50,937 bases of DNA from JAZLDV01 sp045614925. Lineage in GTDB: Bacteria; Bacillota_I; Bacilli_A; Erysipelotrichales; Coprobacillaceae. Numbering within the stretch: the first letter of the stretch is position 1; each line of letters begins with the position of its first letter. The stretch spans positions 1 to 50,937 of the forward strand of contig JAZLDV010000099.1 in NCBI GenBank assembly GCA_045614925.1, written 5' to 3'. A model generated the notes under the pieces. That model was not told the DNA's origin, ran no database searches, and worked only from the letters and a program-made list of their open reading frames with translations. A program made the translations under genes and the position numbers. Shown here one piece after another: positions 1-8,314 of this stretch.

Positions 1-191
1 CAAAAGTCGCGCGGAATATCTTCACAAACTTTTCGTTAAAAATTTAAATAACACTACTGACGACATCACTTAATTTCGCTGATATATCAATAAAAAAGTG
101 ACACAAGAAATAATTAATAACGCATTAATAAATCTTTAAAAATTAATAAGTGATGAAGTAAACGTTAGAGTAATTTAAAAAAATATTAAGA

Positions 192-221
192 GTTGGACTT
201 CGTCCAACGTGACTTCGTCAC
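192..221. repeat. Two tandem hairpins with the same core
   Basis: GTTGGAC-TTC-GTCCAAC (192-208) is followed directly by GTGAC-TTC-GTCAC (209-221). Both share the core GACTTCGTC (196-204 and 211-219, period 15). The 7-bp and 5-bp stems each have a TTC loop. No T-run follows on either strand, so these are not simple terminators. Function unknown. Confidence 0.6.
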
Positions 222-468
222 TCTGCATTATTAATTAAATCTTTATAAAAAATAACCATAAATTAATTTTAAGTTATTGATTTATAAGTTATTTCATATT
301 ATTTGTAGAATTATTTCTATATAAGAGAAATATTGAAAGATATACGAGAGATGACCCGATATATAAGGGGTTAAACGATGGGTGATTTATAAGGTGTTTA
401 ATACGAAGATGAATAATTAACTTATTGATTAATAAGGATAATTGCGACTCGATTAAATGATACGTTAA

Positions 469-500
469 CAAGTATTTTTAACGATTTGTCAAGTATTTTT
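469..500. repeat. 11-bp direct repeat CAAGTATTTTT
   Basis: CAAGTATTTTT occurs at 469-479 and again at 490-500, two helical turns apart, just downstream of the tRNA terminator. It could be a protein-binding pair or chance in AT-rich DNA. Confidence 0.4.
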
Positions 501-515
501 GCGGTGAATATAAAG

Positions 516-549
516 AAAAATCCCGAGTGTCTTTCGATCACTCGGGATT
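516..549 (-). terminator. Terminator of the tRNA gene
   Basis: Read on the minus strand, ATCCCGAGTG and CACTCGGGAT form a 10-bp GC-containing stem with a short loop, followed by TTTTTC. It lies 9 bases after the CCA end of the tRNA. Confidence 0.85.
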
Positions 550-557
550 ATGAATTC

Positions 558-634
558 TGGTGGCGAATCAGGGACTCGAACCCCGGACACAAGGATTATG
601 ATTCCTCTGCTCTAACCGACTGAGCTAACCCGCC
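558..634 (-). tRNA. tRNA-Met (anticodon CAT), probably elongator
   Basis: Read on the minus strand it folds as a full cloverleaf of 77 nt: acceptor GGCGGGT with ATTCGCC, D-arm GCTC/GAGC, anticodon stem GAGGA/TCCTT with loop ATCATAA, T-arm CGGGG TTCGAGT CCCTG, discriminator A and an encoded CCA. The anticodon is CAT. The G1-C72 pair and the lack of three G-C pairs in the anticodon stem argue against initiator tRNA. A tRNA-Ile(CAT) that is later modified by TilS cannot be fully excluded. Its own promoter (647-675) and terminator (516-549) make it a single-gene unit. If elongator Met, it is the substrate of TmcAL encoded at 38642. Confidence 0.92.
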
Positions 635-646
635 AAAGAGGTTGCT

Positions 647-675
647 ATATTACAAGCCCTTTTCAAACTTTGCAA
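647..675 (-). promoter_or_regulatory. Promoter of the tRNA gene
   Basis: On the minus strand TTGCAA (670-675), a 17-base spacer and TAATAT (647-652) form a good sigma-A type promoter about 12 bases before the tRNA 5' end. Confidence 0.75.
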
Positions 676-718
676 GTCTTTTTTGAAAAAAAGTTAAAAA
701 ATTATATTTTTATTTATT

Positions 719-753
719 AAAAAAGTAGTGAATGATATTACATCCACTACTTT
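719..753 (-). terminator. Terminator after ftsZ
   Basis: AAAGTAGTG (minus-strand sense, 745-753) pairs with CACTACTTT (722-730) around a 14-base loop and is followed by further T residues. It lies 7 bases past the ftsZ stop codon. Confidence 0.8.
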
Positions 754-759
754 ATAATA

Positions 760-1842
760 TTAAATTGATCTGATTTTAATGAAATCAGGAATTGTGTCAT
801 CTTCTTCTTTTACGTCGTATACAGTTGGTCTAGCAGGTTTTTCTACTGTTTTTTCCACTTTTCTTTCTACAGGTTTAGAAATTAAGTCTTCACTTTCATC
901 TTCAAATCCTGTTGCAATAACTGTTACGATAATTTGATCATCTAATTGTTCATTAATAGCAACACCTAAAATTGTATTTACATCTTCACCTACTGCTTCA
1001 CTAATTGTAGATAATGCAATTTCAGCATCATATAATGAAATGTTTGGTCCACCAGTTACGTTAACAATAGCATCTTTAGCTCCTTTAATAGATACATCTA
1101 ATAATGGAGATGAAATAGCTCTTGCTGCCGCTTCTTCTGCTTTATTTTCTCCTTCGCTCATACCAATCCCAATTAATGCTGATCCACGATCTTTCATAAC
1201 TGAACAAACATCAGCAAAGTCTAAGTTAATAAATGCAGGAACTGCAATTAAGTCAGTGATTGTTTGTACTGATTGTCTTAATACATTATCTCCTTCTCTG
1301 AATGCTTCAGCCATTGGTCTTCTTCCAATAACATCTAATAAACGACTATTAGAAACAACGATAATAGAATCTACATTTTCCCTTAATTCTTCTAAACCAG
1401 CTTTAGCTTGTCTTAAAACTTTTGGTCCTTCAAATCTAAATGGAGAAGTAACAACAGCAACTGTTAAAGCACCTAAATCTTTTGCGATTTTTGCAATAAC
1501 TGGTGCAGCTCCAGTACCAGTTCCTCCACCCATACCAGCAGCGATAAATACCATATTTGCTCCTGATAATGCTTCTCTAATATCCGCTTCTGCTTCAACT
1601 GCAGCTTTACGTCCGATTTCAGGATTTCCTCCTGCTCCTAAACCTCCAGTTAATTCTTTCCCTAAAGCGATTTTATTTTCAACTTCAACTTTTTTTAATA
1701 CTTGTGCATCAGTATTTGCTACATAGAACTCAACACCACGCACTCCATCTTTAACCATTCTAGAAACGGCATTACATCCGCCTCCACCAACACCAATAAC
1801 TTTAATTTTTGCCACTTGCACAAAATCTAAACTGTCGTTCAT
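760..1842 (-). CDS. ftsZ: Cell division protein FtsZ
   Basis: Tubulin-like GTPase that assembles the cytoplasmic Z-ring and recruits the divisome. The frame codes 360 residues, a usual length. The nucleotide-binding glycine loop GVGGGGCNAV is near residues 17-26, the tubulin signature GGGTGTGAAP is at 105-114, and the T7-loop motif NLDFADV at 206-212 carries the acidic catalytic residue used in polymer GTP hydrolysis. The tail ends in a conserved IPDFIK peptide, the usual docking site for FtsA and other partners. The start is preceded by a strong GGGGAGGAAATTAT ribosome site. It is the last gene of a ftsA-ftsZ unit, 18 bases after ftsA, and is followed by a hairpin terminator. Identification is certain. 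Confidence 0.99.
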   Translation of the reverse strand: MNDSLDFVQVAKIKVIGVGGGGCNAVSRMVKDGVRGVEFYVANTDAQVLKKVEVENKIALGKELTGGLGAGGNPEIGRKAAVEAEADIREALSGANMVFIAAGMGGGTGTGAAPVIAKIAKDLGALTVAVVTSPFRFEGPKVLRQAKAGLEELRENVDSIIVVSNSRLLDVIGRRPMAEAFREGDNVLRQSVQTITDLIAVPAFINLDFADVCSVMKDRGSALIGIGMSEGENKAEEAAARAISSPLLDVSIKGAKDAIVNVTGGPNISLYDAEIALSTISEAVGEDVNTILGVAINEQLDDQIIVTVIATGFEDESEDLISKPVERKVEKTVEKPARPTVYDVKEEDDTIPDFIKIRSI

Positions 1843-1860
1843 ATAATTTCCTCCCCTTTT

Positions 1861-3123
1861 TTACTCTTTATCTTCACCAAATATATTATCAAATAACTTC
1901 GATAGTTTACCTTTTCTTTCTTTTTCATTAACACTAGTAGGCGTTAACCCTTTTAAACGAATTCCCATTGTATTAGAAATATCCGAAAGTACAATAGACG
2001 GTTCATAGACACCTATAATTTTCGCTCTATCACTCAAATAATAAATCATACCTAAACATGACACATATTGCATTTCTCTTGCACCAATAGTGTCTGGTCG
2101 ATACACTCGAACAGAAGTACCTAAAATATCACTTGAAATATTTTCTATCGCTGGAAGTTCTCCTCCTCCACCAATAATAATTGTTTCATATGTTCTTCCA
2201 TTATTAATTAAATCAATTTTATTTTTCACAAGTGTCATCAGTTCTTCAATCGCCTCATTAACCACATGAGTTAAATCCTTTTGTGTAAAATGACGTATTT
2301 GTTCACCTTTTTTAGTTGTATGAATAAGATCTTCATCATTTTCATCCAAACACGTCCCATATCTAATTTTATAATTTTCTGCAATTTCAAAAGGAATTTG
2401 CCATTTAGAAGCAATTCTCTTTGTAATATCTAGTCCTCCAGATTTTACACTTGAAATAAATTTCAAATATCCCTCTTCAAAGAATGAGATAGTTGTTTCT
2501 TCATAACCAATATCTAACATGATAACGCCTTCTTTTAAATACACTGAATTTAATGTTTCCTTAGCGCTAGCATATGTATCAACAGTAATTTCTAAAACCT
2601 GAACACCTGCTTTTTCTACTGCACTTATATAACTATATAACAATCTTTTTCTTGTCGTAATAATTAAAGATTCAACTTTTAATGTATCTGAAACTTCACC
2701 TAATGGAAGTTCATCTAAAACTCTAGACCCCAGATAATATTTTATTGGCATAACAGTGATGATTTCTTCATTTTCATCACGATTAAAATTTTTAGATTTT
2801 TTTAAAGCTTCAACAATATCATCACCTGTAACTTTACCAGTCAATGTTTCAACATTGCCTTCACTTTTATAAAGACGAGTATAATTTGAAGGAATACAAA
2901 GTGCAACTCTTTCAATTGTCGCATTTAACATAGCAGAAGCTTCATCAATAAGACTTTTTACATCTTCAACAACAAAATCAGGACTTGTAAATTCTCCTTT
3001 TCTTATTCCATGGCTATCAATTTTCTTTGAAAACAAAACGCAAATCGTTCCATTAACAACTTCACCAACGATTAATTTTATCGATGAACTTCCTATATCT
3101 AATACTGCATAGATATCCCTCAT
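1861..3123 (-). CDS. ftsA: Cell division protein FtsA
   Basis: Actin-like ATPase of the ASKHA fold that tethers FtsZ to the membrane. The N-terminus MRDIYAVLDIGSSSIKLIVG is the phosphate-1 loop of the family. A second phosphate-type segment VIMLDIGYEETTISFF lies near residues 200-215, and the adenosine-type GGGGELP segment is near 317. At 420 residues the length is normal. The C-terminal region after residue 385 is rich in Lys and Arg and ends FDNIFGEDKE, fitting the linker and amphipathic membrane helix of FtsA. It starts a two-gene unit with ftsZ: a clear promoter (3157-3185) lies 34 bases upstream and a terminator separates it from ftsQ. The start codon has a GGAGAATGTGGT ribosome site. 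Confidence 0.97.
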   Translation of the reverse strand: MRDIYAVLDIGSSSIKLIVGEVVNGTICVLFSKKIDSHGIRKGEFTSPDFVVEDVKSLIDEASAMLNATIERVALCIPSNYTRLYKSEGNVETLTGKVTGDDIVEALKKSKNFNRDENEEIITVMPIKYYLGSRVLDELPLGEVSDTLKVESLIITTRKRLLYSYISAVEKAGVQVLEITVDTYASAKETLNSVYLKEGVIMLDIGYEETTISFFEEGYLKFISSVKSGGLDITKRIASKWQIPFEIAENYKIRYGTCLDENDEDLIHTTKKGEQIRHFTQKDLTHVVNEAIEELMTLVKNKIDLINNGRTYETIIIGGGGELPAIENISSDILGTSVRVYRPDTIGAREMQYVSCLGMIYYLSDRAKIIGVYEPSIVLSDISNTMGIRLKGLTPTSVNEKERKGKLSKLFDNIFGEDKE

Positions 3124-3156
3124 ACCACATTCTCCTTTTCACAATACTACTCGTTT

Positions 3157-3185
3157 ATTATATCACAAAAAAATCCATATGAAAA
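3157..3185 (-). promoter_or_regulatory. Promoter of ftsA-ftsZ
   Basis: On the minus strand an extended -10, TGATATAAT (3157-3165), lies 17 bases downstream of a weak -35, TTTTCA (3180-3185). It sits between the ftsQ terminator and ftsA, so ftsAZ can be transcribed apart from murG-murB-ftsQ. Confidence 0.7.
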
Positions 3186-3214
3186 TGATAATATTTGTAC
3201 TACCGAAAATAAGT

Positions 3215-3248
3215 AAAAAAAAGAATTCAATACAGTAATTGAATTCTT
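3215..3248 (-). terminator. Terminator after ftsQ, overlapping its stop codon
   Basis: AAGAATTCAAT and ATTGAATTCTT pair over 11 bp around a 6-base loop (3221-3231 with 3238-3248), followed on the minus strand by a run of T residues (3215-3220). The ftsQ stop codon lies inside the stem. Confidence 0.8.
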
Positions 3249-4014
3249 ATTCACATTCTTTTGTATAGATATATCCACCTTCAAAGCTAAATACACAATG
3301 ATTTTTATAGCCTGTAATCATTGCTTCATAATCAATAGAATTTAATTGTTTTGACATATCTTCTACACGAATATATAAAATTTTACCATTATCCATAATG
3401 AACTTGATTTTTGTTTTATCTGAGCTTGTAGGCTCAAACACAATGTCACTGACCTGATTTTTTATAATATCAGGGATAGTAAGATATTCATCTATAAATT
3501 CTTTTAAGAACGTAATAGACTTAAAACCTATAAGTTGGGGAGTAAACTTTAAAGATTCGATAATTTTCTCATCTTTTGTAGAAGCAATTTTACCTTGTTC
3601 ATCAACAAGATATATTTTCTTCCCAATTTTACCGTAGGCTATCTTCTCAGATTCTTCAATATCAACTTTAATATTCCCAAAAAAACTTTTCTTCACTGTC
3701 ACTTTTTTTACTAAAGGCATAGTCTTTATTCTTTCAGCAACATTATTTGTATCAACTAAAAAATAATAATCATTTTCATCTATCGCCATTACATTTTTTA
3801 CATCTTCTTTTTTTATATCTGAAATACCTTCAATTTTAATACTTTTAACCTTTGAAGCGTCACTCACAAAAAATCCAACAGCCAATGCAATTAAAACTAA
3901 AGCAAATAGAATTTTCACTCTTAACTTTAATTTCTTCATTTTTTTTATTTTAAGAACCTTTGTTACCTGATTTTCATCATGCTCATTAAAAAGAATTTTT
4001 TTCTTTCGAGCCAT
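3247..4014 (-). CDS. ftsQ: Cell division protein FtsQ/DivIB
   Basis: Bitopic divisome protein that links the PBP/FtsL complex. The 255-residue product has a Lys-rich cytoplasmic head (residues 1-32), one membrane helix at about 33-51, then an extracytoplasmic POTRA domain opening with VKSIKIEGISDIKKEDV (about 56-72). The FtsQ/DivIB beta domain follows, with KVTVKKSFFGNIKVDIEE and a VDEQGKI strand typical of the family. It follows murB by 8 bases, in the usual murG-murB-ftsQ order. A terminator that overlaps the stop codon separates it from ftsA. Sequence conservation in this family is low, so context adds much of the certainty. Confidence 0.93.
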   Translation of the reverse strand: MARKKKILFNEHDENQVTKVLKIKKMKKLKLRVKILFALVLIALAVGFFVSDASKVKSIKIEGISDIKKEDVKNVMAIDENDYYFLVDTNNVAERIKTMPLVKKVTVKKSFFGNIKVDIEESEKIAYGKIGKKIYLVDEQGKIASTKDEKIIESLKFTPQLIGFKSITFLKEFIDEYLTIPDIIKNQVSDIVFEPTSSDKTKIKFIMDNGKILYIRVEDMSKQLNSIDYEAMITGYKNHCVFSFEGGYIYTKECE

Positions 4015-4022
4015 TTACTCAC

Positions 4023-4937
4023 CTACTCCCAGTTTACTAAAATTACTTCTTTCTTTAGTTCCACTTTAAATTTATAAAATACAGTTTTTTCAACATGCAA
4101 AATAAGATCTAATACATCTCTAGCACTCGCATATCCATTATTAACAATAAAATTAGAATGTTTTGGGGATACTTGTGCTCCTCCAATTTCATAACCTCTT
4201 AATCCACTCTCATCGATATATTGCCATGCAGCTTTATCTTCAGGATTTCTAAAGACACTTCCTGCACTTGGCATATTCCAAGGTTGTGAAGACATTCGTT
4301 TTTCTTTACGATTATCTAATACAAGTAAAATTTCTTTAGGATCTCTTGCAGTCATTTTAAAAGTTGCTTCAACTAAAATCCAATCTTTTCGTTTCTGTAA
4401 AATAGATTCTCTATATCCAAACTCCATATCTTCTTTATTTAACTGAATTAATTCACAATTTTCATCTAGAATTAATGCCGATTCAAAAACATCTGCAAAG
4501 CAATATTTATAAGCACCAGCATTCATGTATACTCCTCCACCAATTGTTCCAGGAATTCCACTCATAAATTCAAATCCTGATAAACCAATTTTTGCAGTTG
4601 CATATGCTAATTTAATCATACTCACACCTGCCTGTGCTTTAACCTCTAACCCATTGATACTATATTGAGTTAAACATTTAGATGTATTGAAAATAACCCC
4701 TTCATATTCCTTATCAGAAAATAATAAATCTGATCCTTTTCCAATAATCATATATTTGACATTTCTTTCTTTACAGAACAAAACACCTGTTTTTAAACTT
4801 TCAATATCTTTTACATTTACAAAAATTCTCGCAGGTCCTCCAACTTTAAACGTTGTATGCTTATACATTGGTTCATTTTCTAAAATTTCACCAATCTCTA
4901 ATCCTGCCAAATCAAAAAATAATTGATCAAAATCCAT
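4023..4937 (-). CDS. murB: UDP-N-acetylenolpyruvoylglucosamine reductase MurB
   Basis: FAD-dependent cytoplasmic enzyme that reduces enolpyruvyl-UDP-GlcNAc to UDP-MurNAc. The FAD-binding part shows NTSK with the preceding GKGSDLLFSDKEYEG (about residues 66-80) and the flavin loop SGIPGTIGGGVYMNAGAY (about 125-142). The substrate domain carries the catalytic serine motif PSAGSVFRNPE (about 223-233) and a late glutamate before the C-terminus. At 304 residues it is of the short type II class common in Firmicutes. It starts 2 bases after the murG stop codon and ends 8 bases before ftsQ, so the three genes are co-transcribed. Confidence 0.97.
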   Translation of the reverse strand: MDFDQLFFDLAGLEIGEILENEPMYKHTTFKVGGPARIFVNVKDIESLKTGVLFCKERNVKYMIIGKGSDLLFSDKEYEGVIFNTSKCLTQYSINGLEVKAQAGVSMIKLAYATAKIGLSGFEFMSGIPGTIGGGVYMNAGAYKYCFADVFESALILDENCELIQLNKEDMEFGYRESILQKRKDWILVEATFKMTARDPKEILLVLDNRKEKRMSSQPWNMPSAGSVFRNPEDKAAWQYIDESGLRGYEIGGAQVSPKHSNFIVNNGYASARDVLDLILHVEKTVFYKFKVELKKEVILVNWE

Positions 4938-4939
4938 AA

Positions 4940-6028
4940 TTATTTCCTTTCTAATGTTTTTAACATTTCAGCATAAATATCTTTACAAGCATTTGGTTTC
5001 CCTAATACTTTTGCTTTATTTCTTAAATTCAATCTTAAATCATCATCATTCATTAAAAGACGTACTTCATCAACAAATGTCTTTGCATTTAAATCTTTTT
5101 CTAAAATCCATCTTGCCGCTTTTTTATCAACCAATTCCTTTGCATTATATTCCTGATGATTTGCCACAACATATGGGCTAGGAATAATTAAAGAAGGTGC
5201 ACCTAAAGCAGTGATTTCTGCTAAAGTAGTCGCTCCTGCTCTAGAAACAATTAAATCACAGCTACTAATTAAACTAGGCATATCTTCAATATAACTTACT
5301 AAATGAATATTACTATTTAAATCACTTAATTCATTTTTCATTTCTTCATAATAATTCTTACCTGTCACATAAACAACATCATAATTATCATGTTGCATAG
5401 TACGTAATGCTTCTTTCATCACTTCATTTACAGTAGATGAACCTAAACTTCCCATAACAATAACAACCGTTTTTTTCTTCTTATCAATATTATAAATATC
5501 ATGAATATCTTTCAATGTTGAAGAAGAAACAACACTTGCTCTTGGATTCCCTAATAAAACTGTTTTATCCTTTGGAAATTCTTTTAATGCTTTTTCATAA
5601 CAGCAGATAATTTTATCTACCTGTTTAATCAATATTTTATTTGTTAACCCAATAATAGAATTTTGTTCATGAATCATTGTAGGAATTTTCATTTGTGCAG
5701 CTGCTAATACAATAGAAGCGCTTGGATAACCTCCAAATCCAACAACAATATCAGGTTTAAATTCTTTTAATATCTTTTTTGAATGTTTTAATGATGCTAC
5801 AAATTTCAATGCATTTTTAAGTTTCTGTAATGGATTACCTACTAATCCTTTTACATTTAATCCTTTATAATTATATCCTAAAGATGGAACAACCTGTGAC
5901 TCTAAACGATCAGTTGTTCCTACAAACAAAAACTCTGCAGTTTTATCTTGTGTTTTAATATATTCAGCTAAAGCTAAAGCAGGATATAAATGTCCTCCTG
6001 TTCCTCCAGCACTTACAATCACTCTCAT
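4940..6028 (-). CDS. murG: UDP-GlcNAc transferase MurG
   Basis: Peripheral membrane glycosyltransferase that adds GlcNAc to lipid I to give lipid II. I place the start at 6028, giving MRVIVSAGGTGGHLYPALAL: the motif GGTGGHLYP is the G-loop of the N-terminal acceptor domain, and an AGAGGTG ribosome site precedes this ATG. A longer open frame reaches 6064 but would cover the -10 box. The donor domain contains VIVMGSLGSSTVNEV (second G-loop) and the UDP-GlcNAc binding segment SRAGATTLAEITALGAPSLI. The product is 362 residues, normal for the family. First gene of murG-murB-ftsQ. Confidence 0.96.
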   Translation of the reverse strand: MRVIVSAGGTGGHLYPALALAEYIKTQDKTAEFLFVGTTDRLESQVVPSLGYNYKGLNVKGLVGNPLQKLKNALKFVASLKHSKKILKEFKPDIVVGFGGYPSASIVLAAAQMKIPTMIHEQNSIIGLTNKILIKQVDKIICCYEKALKEFPKDKTVLLGNPRASVVSSSTLKDIHDIYNIDKKKKTVVIVMGSLGSSTVNEVMKEALRTMQHDNYDVVYVTGKNYYEEMKNELSDLNSNIHLVSYIEDMPSLISSCDLIVSRAGATTLAEITALGAPSLIIPSPYVVANHQEYNAKELVDKKAARWILEKDLNAKTFVDEVRLLMNDDDLRLNLRNKAKVLGKPNACKDIYAEMLKTLERK

Positions 6029-6046
6029 TTTATTCACCTCTAAATT

Positions 6047-6055
6047 ATTATACCA
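6047..6055 (-). promoter_or_regulatory. Extended -10 promoter before murG
   Basis: TGGTATAAT on the minus strand is a consensus extended -10 about 18 bases before the murG ATG; the -35 region is only weakly conserved. It shows that murG is transcribed from its own start in this genome. Confidence 0.55.
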
Positions 6056-6291
6056 TATTATCAATTTTTTTCATAAATAATTTTATCCATTCTATAATAT
6101 GATAAGTTATCAAAATATATCATATTTCTAACAAAATTCAATACATTTAAACAATTTCCATTTTCTAAAACAATTCTTTATATCTTTTAGATTAAGGCAC
6201 TTCTATTATACAAGTTTACTCATTATTCTTTACATCATTTAACATATATGTATATTATGATATAAGAAATAAAACAAATGGAGGTATAAAC

Positions 6292-6741
6292 ATGTTAAAA
6301 TCAAGAGTACAGACTGCCATAGATTATTTTATTCACAGTAACTACAACTGCTCACAAGCAATTGCAGTTACATATGCTGATTTATTAGGATTAGATCCTT
6401 TAGTATGCTTTAAGGGGATGGAAGCTTTTGGTAAAGGATTTGGAGCAGAATTAGGAACTTGCGGAGCTATTTCAGGTGCTATTTATTTAGCTGGATTTGT
6501 CACAAGTACAGGGCATATGGATAATGATAAAACTAATAAATCTAAAACTGAATCTTATGCCCTTGCCGCAAAAATTTCAAAAGAATTCTATGAAATGAAT
6601 AAAACAATTACATGCAAAGACTTAAAAAATCCTAAAGGAGGTATGTTCCATTCTTGTATAGATTGTATTGCTGATGCGGCAATGCTAACAGAAAAATATA
6701 TTTTCGAAGGACAATTCGAACAATCAGATTATTACAAATAA
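6292..6741 (+). CDS. C_GCAxxG_C_C family redox protein
   Basis: Small cytoplasmic protein of 149 residues with the cysteine layout of the C_GCAxxG_C_C (putative redox-active) family: NCSQA with C20, the central GTCGAISGA with C57, and a late C-x2-C pair at C122/C125 (HSCIDCI), plus C39 and C108. Members are usually found in anaerobes and are thought to bind a metal or cluster; their reaction is not known to me. No signal peptide. A GGAGGTATAAAC ribosome site precedes the ATG, and a perfect 14-bp hairpin terminator follows. It stands alone between murG and the purine permease; a link with purine or selenium metabolism is only suggested by position. Confidence 0.8.
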   Translation: MLKSRVQTAIDYFIHSNYNCSQAIAVTYADLLGLDPLVCFKGMEAFGKGFGAELGTCGAISGAIYLAGFVTSTGHMDNDKTNKSKTESYALAAKISKEFYEMNKTITCKDLKNPKGGMFHSCIDCIADAAMLTEKYIFEGQFEQSDYYK

Positions 6742-6764
6742 ACAAATAACTCTTTTTATCAATT

Positions 6765-6798
6765 AAGAACATATGAAATATTTCATATGTTCTTTTTT
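6765..6798 (+). terminator. Terminator after the C_GCAxxG_C_C gene
   Basis: AAGAACATATGAAA (6765-6778) pairs with TTTCATATGTTCTT (6781-6794) and runs into TTTT. The stem is near-perfect. Confidence 0.85.
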
Positions 6799-6827
6799 AT
6801 GTATTTTTCTATAATCCTCTATTTATC

Positions 6828-6856
6828 TTGAAAAATGGAAATATCTAGAATATAAT
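6828..6856 (+). promoter_or_regulatory. Promoter of the NCS2 permease
   Basis: TTGAAA (6828-6833), 17 bases, TATAAT (6851-6856). The leader to the ATG would be only about 30 bases, too short for a purine riboswitch. Confidence 0.8.
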
Positions 6857-6892
6857 TTTCATTGTAAAATTTAATAGAAAAAGGAGATATGT

Positions 6893-8275
6893 ATGGAAAA
6901 AACAAAGAAATATGTCACTCCACAAGATTTTGAAGGAAGAATTCCTTTAAAAGATGCTATCCCTATGGGATTACAGCATGTTTTAGCAATGTTCGTTGGG
7001 AATCTTACTCCTATCTTAATTATTAGTGGTGCATGTGGAATTGCTGCCGGATCAGACTTACAGATCGCAATTCTTCAAAACGCAATGACTGTTGCTGGTA
7101 TTGTAACATTAGTTCAATTATTTGGTATCGGTCCTTGTGGTGGTAAAGTTCCTATTATCATGGGAACAAGTTCTGGATTCATCGGAGTTTGTAAATCAGC
7201 TGCTGCTATGATGAGTACAGGAATTATCGGTTATGGAGCTATTTTAGGTGCAAGTGTCATTGGGGGAATCTTTGAAGGTGTTTTAGGTTTTATGATTAAA
7301 CCATTACGTCGTTTCTTCCCACCTGTAGTTACAGGAACGGTAGTATTATCTATCGGTTTATCTTTAATTGGTGTTGGTGTTGGTTCATTTGGTGGAGGAA
7401 CATCTGCACTAGACTATGGTTCTTTAGAAAACTTATTCTTAGGAACTTTAGTATTAGTTACTATTTTAGTATTAAAACATTGTACAAAAGGAATTACTTC
7501 TTCTGCTGCAATCTTATTTGGTATTATTGTAGGTTACATCGCATCAATGATTATGGGTGTTGTATTAAACCCTGTTGGTGTAAGTGCTGAAGGTGTAGAA
7601 TTTACAAAAGCATGGGTATTAAACTGGGATAAAGTTGCTCAAGCTTCTTGGTTTGCATTACCTCAAATTATGCCAGTACCTTTAGTATTTGATCTACGTG
7701 CAATCGTTCCTATCTGTATTATGTTTATCGTTACTGCTGTAGAAACAGTTGGAGATATTTCAGGTGTTATCGAAGGTGGTATGGGTAGAGAAGCAACAGA
7801 TCAGGAATTAGCTGGTGGAGTTATCTGCGATGGTTTAGGTTCTTCATTTGCAGCTTTATTTGGGGTATTACCAAATACTTCATTCTCACAAAACGTAGGA
7901 TTAGTTACAATGACAAAAGTTGTCAATAGATTCGCTTTAATGATTGGTGCATTCTTCTTAATTGCATGTGGATTATTCCCAAAAGTAGGAGCAATCATTT
8001 CAATTATGCCTCAATCAGTTTTAGGTGGAGCTGCTGTTATGATGTTCTCATCAATTGTAGTAAGTGGTATCCAATTAATTACTAAAAACCCTATGACTTC
8101 TAGAAACATTTCTATCGTTTCTGTTGCATTAGGTTTAGGATATGGTATCGGTGCAAATACAGCTATCTTAGCTCATTTACCTTCTTCAGTAAGCTTAATC
8201 TTTGGTGGTTCTGGTATCGTACCAGCTTGTGTTGTCGCTATCTTATTAAATATATTCTTACCAAAAGAAGATTAA
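6893..8275 (+). CDS. NCS2 family xanthine/urate-type permease
   Basis: Integral membrane nucleobase symporter of the NCS2/NAT family, 460 residues with about 12-14 hydrophobic segments. The family signature is seen as QNVGLVTMTK (about residues 335-344), preceded by the TM8 acidic region ETVGDISGV. GLQHVLAMFVGNLTPILI at 25-42 is the typical first helix with the conserved QH. The family covers uracil, xanthine, urate and guanine carriers and residue inspection alone does not settle the substrate. Lying next to the xanthine dehydrogenase operon, xanthine, urate or hypoxanthine is the likely cargo. Own promoter and a GGAGAT ribosome site; ends at a bidirectional terminator shared with xdhA. Confidence 0.9.
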   Translation: MEKTKKYVTPQDFEGRIPLKDAIPMGLQHVLAMFVGNLTPILIISGACGIAAGSDLQIAILQNAMTVAGIVTLVQLFGIGPCGGKVPIIMGTSSGFIGVCKSAAAMMSTGIIGYGAILGASVIGGIFEGVLGFMIKPLRRFFPPVVTGTVVLSIGLSLIGVGVGSFGGGTSALDYGSLENLFLGTLVLVTILVLKHCTKGITSSAAILFGIIVGYIASMIMGVVLNPVGVSAEGVEFTKAWVLNWDKVAQASWFALPQIMPVPLVFDLRAIVPICIMFIVTAVETVGDISGVIEGGMGREATDQELAGGVICDGLGSSFAALFGVLPNTSFSQNVGLVTMTKVVNRFALMIGAFFLIACGLFPKVGAIISIMPQSVLGGAAVMMFSSIVVSGIQLITKNPMTSRNISIVSVALGLGYGIGANTAILAHLPSSVSLIFGGSGIVPACVVAILLNIFLPKED

Positions 8276-8280
8276 AAAAT

Positions 8281-8312
8281 AAATCCAAGAGACTAAACTC
8301 TTGGATTTTTTA
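8281..8312. terminator. Bidirectional terminator between permease and xdhA
   Basis: AAATCCAAGAG (8281-8291) pairs with CTCTTGGATTT (8298-8308), with T-runs on the plus side and a looser T-rich tract on the minus side. It serves the two convergent genes. Confidence 0.8.
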
Positions 8313-8314
8313 TT

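Larger units (their letters stand above)
1..557. other. Gene-free AT-rich left end of the window
   Basis: I see no convincing gene here. A 60-codon open frame on the minus strand (289-471) has no ribosome binding site and an amino-acid make-up expected from random AT-rich DNA. The stretch holds two adjacent hairpins (192-221), two related AT-rich segments starting GCATTA (122 and 225), an 11-bp direct repeat (469-479 and 490-500) and the tRNA terminator (516-549). It could be the non-coding end of a mobile element where an assembly stopped, but no terminal inverted repeat could be defined. Confidence 0.5.

Noticed and set aside
289..471. 60-codon minus-strand open frame in the left end
   Set aside because: No ribosome site, random-looking composition, in repeat-bearing AT-rich DNA; not listed as a gene.
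1040..1726. Long plus-strand open frame (228 codons) opposite ftsZ
   Set aside because: It is the antisense of a certain ftsZ; the protein shows only a mirror of its codon pattern. The same applies to other opposite-strand frames, e.g. in xdhA, pheT and the yqeB region.
6834..6892. Purine riboswitch before the NCS2 permease
   Set aside because: The promoter is about 30 bases from the ATG and no aptamer-like stems are present.
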